Positions 60,645 to 64,000 of a stretch of 64,000 nucleotides of DNA are shown here, piece by piece; the stretch's first letter is position 1; every line of letters begins with the position of its first letter. This DNA comes from Phymatolithon calcareum (lineage: Eukaryota > Rhodophyta > Florideophyceae > Hapalidiales), in the NCBI GenBank assembly GCA_977006965.1, contig OZ345364.1, positions 1,798,001 through 1,862,000 on the forward strand, written 5' to 3'. The position numbers were made by a program, and so were the translations under genes. Under the pieces are notes generated by a model. That model did not search any database, was not told the origin of the DNA, and saw only the letters and a program-made list of their open reading frames with translations.

Positions 60645-62970
60645 AAAGGTGATATCACTTCTGATATTGCCCCGGAAAGCCTGATATTATATCAAGGGTA
60701 TGATAGAATATCAGTGCGAAATGGCAAAGTATTGATATTGAAATTTTATTGGATATATCAACTGAATATCAACTATATTAGGTGACAACCCCAAGCTTGA
60801 AAGGTGGGGTTTTCAAAAACTGCTAAAAACACTTTTACACTTTAAGCAATTGTTTAAAGTGTAATGGTTTTTTCATTTTCACGAGTCGCACTCCTCTTTT
60901 TTGTATTTTGTATAAGTACTTTGGCATTACAGTAGTTGATATCGGATTGAAAAACTTGATATTCTGTCATACCGACAAAATGAGGTGGATAATCAGATAT
61001 TCGTTGACATCGACCGTATTGATGTTCTGGTCTTCGGTGAGTATGGGAAGAGCAAGAAGAAAACCGCATTAGGAAAATTACGTTCGCCGAGAATAGTATA
61101 CCGCACCAAGCAATGAGGATGAAAGAAAGCAGAAACAGAATTCTTTGTGCAAGGTGGCATGTAGGCCATTTTCCGAAAAACCAACCAAATGTGATTGAAT
61201 AAATGGCCAGTCAAGGATCATGGTCAGTTGGAGCACTCAAGATAATCCTGAAGAAGCCTTCATGGACCCCGGCAGAAGAGATTGACGTGGCTAGAGCCCT
61301 TGACGTGATTCTATGTAATTCCGATTAAGGAAGCTGAATTTCAATGCTAATAGAATATGTATAGAAAGGTGCCGACGTTCCTCCAGTTGAGACACATAGT
61401 ACCTTGTCTTCTCCCTTGTCATGAAGGAAGATGATATGCTTTGTTGGAGTGAAATCTCTCTCCTGTTCTTTATTATACATGCGATGGCTAAGGTTCTATT
61501 TGAACTTTCTATCCTATACTGGTCTTTTTTTCATACGCCTCTAACTTAGTGAACTGAAAGACCTCGCGCTCCATTCTTGGGCAGCTTCAGTTTGGTTCGC
61601 AGATTATTATGGACCGCTCTTTGGTGCATTATTGCCCCGTTGTGGGCCTATATGGTGCTCTACCGGTCATGCACCAACACCTTTGCAATAGATGTATTTA
61701 ATTACGACAGTATCATTCCTATTGTTTTCTGTCAAAAAGAAAGGCAGTGCCCGACTTTGACGTAAGTCAGATAGCCCATATGTTTTATCCCCAACGCAGC
61801 ATACAGAAAGGATGTACTTGAATATTGCATTCTGTTAATGTCGTGTTGCGTCGTGAAAAACGTTTGCCAGAGTGTAAAAGACGATTGTTCTCTTCAAGAT
61901 TGCACAGAAAATTATATTCGGAAGAAGATTTTTTTGAAAATTATCAAATATGGAAATACTGTAATTTTTGTTTTACATAAATAAGAGAAAATAGAATATA
62001 CGTAAACTAGGAAACTCGCTTAATAGCCAGAAAGGTGGGATAATTCGCAAAATCGACACTATAACCACTCCTATTAATCATCCATTACGACTCTTATAGG
62101 ACCAAAATTAAATAAAACCTATCGTGTGGATAGTACATTTTATATTCTCAGAGCAGCATTCTTTGTAACTAACTATTATATCAAAAACTTCGTAAACAAT
62201 AGGAATGATCATCGATACTGTCGATATCAACAAATATTTGATTATCTTCCTCAATTTTGTCGTTAGAAGGACGCACTTAGCGCTTCCACGTGTTCACAAC
62301 GGAGCCAACCTGTTCCTTAGACAATGCGTGGGATGGTTAGGGACGTCTTCAACCGAGTAGTTTAGATGACCGGCGTGACCGCCGATCGAAATGGACGAGG
62401 TGAGAACTCTTCGAGAGCCACACGAAGTTGCGAAATAAAGGCAAGAGTCATTTTAAGTCTGAATTCCCACTTGGAACCCCGTAATCTCAAAGTAGCACCA
62501 CATGAACAATATGAATATCTAGACACGGGCTGGAGGGCGTGGACGGCGCTAGACGCCGGTACAAACAGCCCAAATGACACAAATTCAAATATGCCCAATA
62601 ATGGACGAGACAAAACTGTAATCAGCAAAATTATACACATACACAGGTGTACGAATAGTGTATGTAAGGACAATTTTGCAGGTATGACAGAATATCAAGT
62701 TTTCAATCCGATATCAATTACAGGAATGGCCAAATACGTAGACAAATATACAAAAAAGATCCGTTAAAGACCAAAAATTTCTAATAACTTTGCAAAAAGG
62801 GAAGTATGACTCGAGAAAATAAAGAACATTTAAACAAAGGTTTTTGAAAGTGTTGTCTTTAAAGCTTACAGTCGCCATCCAAAATAGTTGATATTCAGTT
62901 GATAAATCAGCGAAAATTGCAATATCAGGCACTGCCGGTTGCACTCCATGCAGTATCACCTTTTGTGGGC
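60645..62970. mobile_element. 2.3-kb non-coding element with long imperfect terminal inverted repeats
   Basis: The left end (60645-60985) and right end (62682-62970) are inverted relatives. The outer motif CAAAGGTGATATCAC faces GTATCACCTTTTG. TCAACTGAATATCAACTATA faces ATAGTTGATATTCAGTTGA. The inner blocks CGGATTGAAAAACTTGATAT and ATATCAAGTTTTCAATCCG also pair. The ends are full of GATATC-like palindromes. No transposase frame is present inside. A solo terminal copy seems to lie at 38360-38480. Confidence 0.65.
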
Positions 62971-63818
62971 AAAATTAAACGCAATTCATGGCGAGGTATG
63001 CAAATAGGGCAGCAGTGCCTAAGCGGTTGTCTGCCGGCGTTCAATTTGATCTGGAATTTTTGAGATTTTGTGAAACTTTCTATATCCTCATTACTTTTCC
63101 AAAATTTTCAACTAAAATGTGGACCTCAAGTTTGGCGGGAATTAGATGTGCCGATAGGAACTATTGGGAGCAGATTGTGGAGCACAGGATCTGGCTCTTC
63201 TCTGGGTGTCCTGAAAAATGAATTTGCCAGACACAGTATCGGGGTTAAGCAACTCCACGGTTGAAGAGGGCTTCTACACTTTCATCGAACCTGAAAACAC
63301 CCCATGAAGTTGTACGCAAATTCGCAAAATCGCGCCTCGCTTTTTAAAACGTCTGCAGAAACAGGCCACCAATCATTTCCAAGGACTAGCAGCATTTAAT
63401 GCACATGTCGAACACTGTAAAGATCCGGTCAGGCACAAGTGCTCCCTTGGCATTTACCGATTGGCTGTCATTATTCGGCAGAATCATAATTACCCAATAA
63501 TTCTTCAGATTGGCGTTAATATTTTTGAAACAAGAATAATCTCATAAATAACTCAGTACGAAGCAGGCGTACTTTTTAATACAAGTTTTAATACTTCTAG
63601 ATTCTATGTTTCTCCCCTTCTAACCTTCCCCTGTTAATACTTTGTCTATCATACCCTTGATACAGGATCAGCACGGGAATGTTAGGAGGGGTACAAAAGC
63701 AGGAGATGTGGCATACCGAATTTTAATGATAAGTCTATATTTCGTCCATATGAAACAGAGCAGGTAGGGCGAAAATGTATCATAACGTAGCCGGTTGATA
63801 GAAAAAAATGCAGCTTAC
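62971..63818. other. Gene-poor stretch
   Basis: No gene was recognised. TATCATACCCTTGATACAGG near 63648 resembles the left end of the 60645 element (inverted), a further stray fragment. Confidence 0.4.
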
Positions 63819-64000
63819 AGCGCGCGTACATTATGGAACGTAATGCAGCGAATCCTCTCTTTGCAGGATCCCATTCTGGAGAGAAAAAATAGAGAAGTAG
63901 GTTTTTGAGCTCTTCCTGTGCACTGCGCACAAAGTGTGCACGTCTCGCGCGCGTGGCTTTCGTGATTTTCAAAAGTTGCCCGCGAAAATTCGAGATGTAG
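63819..64000. repeat. 184-bp inverted repeat, right arm, cut by window end
   Basis: Reverse complement of 58553-58736 (see there). Homology is still running at base 64000. Confidence 0.93.

Noticed and set aside
62366-62767. 133-codon plus-strand ORF
   Set aside because: It ends inside the terminal repeat of a non-coding element and has no domain or biased composition.

Overview
The window is nuclear DNA from a eukaryote. An alga is likely, and a florideophyte-type red alga is my best guess. The core genes are eukaryotic (eIF2-gamma, ADA2, BET1, CTNNBL1, BTB/BACK, bZIP). They are intronless or carry one short GT-AG intron. They sit beside a bacterial-type release factor 3 of the kind found in plastids. 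A glycine tRNA gene carries an insertion in its D arm, a trait best known from red algal nuclear tRNA genes. Between the genes lie large tracts of decayed LINE, LTR and DNA transposons. The taxon is inferred; no sequence here names it.

Layout. Positions 1-3.3 kb hold release factor 3 (open at the left edge) and a fold-type-I aminotransferase, both on +. Positions 3.3-6.9 kb hold a small membrane-protein ORF and broken inverted copies of it, one of them studded with hairpins. Positions 7-18.5 kb form the gene-rich part: a pfkB-family kinase (+), eIF2-gamma (-), a two-exon tandem B-box protein (-), a two-exon BET1 SNARE (-), ADA2 (+) and CTNNBL1 (-). Positions 18.7-23 kb are gene-poor and contain a retroelement fragment and the split tRNA-Gly. 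A BTB/BACK gene lies at 23.5-24.9 kb. Positions 26.7-36.2 kb are a repeat cluster: a G-rich minisatellite repeat, four LINE copies or pieces, a host ORF cut by a LINE with a 15-bp target-site duplication, an element nested in a LINE, and an intact tRNA-headed SINE. Positions 37.7-38 kb hold two foldback structures, followed by a bZIP gene with an SQ-rich tail (38.9-40.1 kb).

Positions 41-52.7 kb are mostly dead LTR elements (Gypsy-like, then Copia-like) and two more copies of the minisatellite repeat. Positions 54-56.3 kb hold a broken hAT-like transposase and a decayed RBR E3 ligase. Positions 57-60.5 kb contain a fossil Fanzor (eukaryotic TnpB-like RNA-guided nuclease) with three frameshifts, a stop codon and lost catalytic and zinc residues. 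Near-identical 184-bp inverted repeats lie on either side of it. Positions 60.6-63 kb are a non-coding element with long terminal inverted repeats.

The housekeeping genes are not an operon. They cover translation (RF3, eIF2-gamma, tRNA), chromatin and splicing (ADA2, CTNNBL1), ER-Golgi transport (BET1) and regulation (B-box, bZIP, BTB). The most notable items are the Fanzor fossil, the D-arm-split tRNA, the SINE whose head resembles that tRNA, and the cluster of local inverted duplications at 5.1-6.2 kb. Positions, motifs and target-site duplications are read directly from the sequence. Family names rest on motif recognition without database searches.
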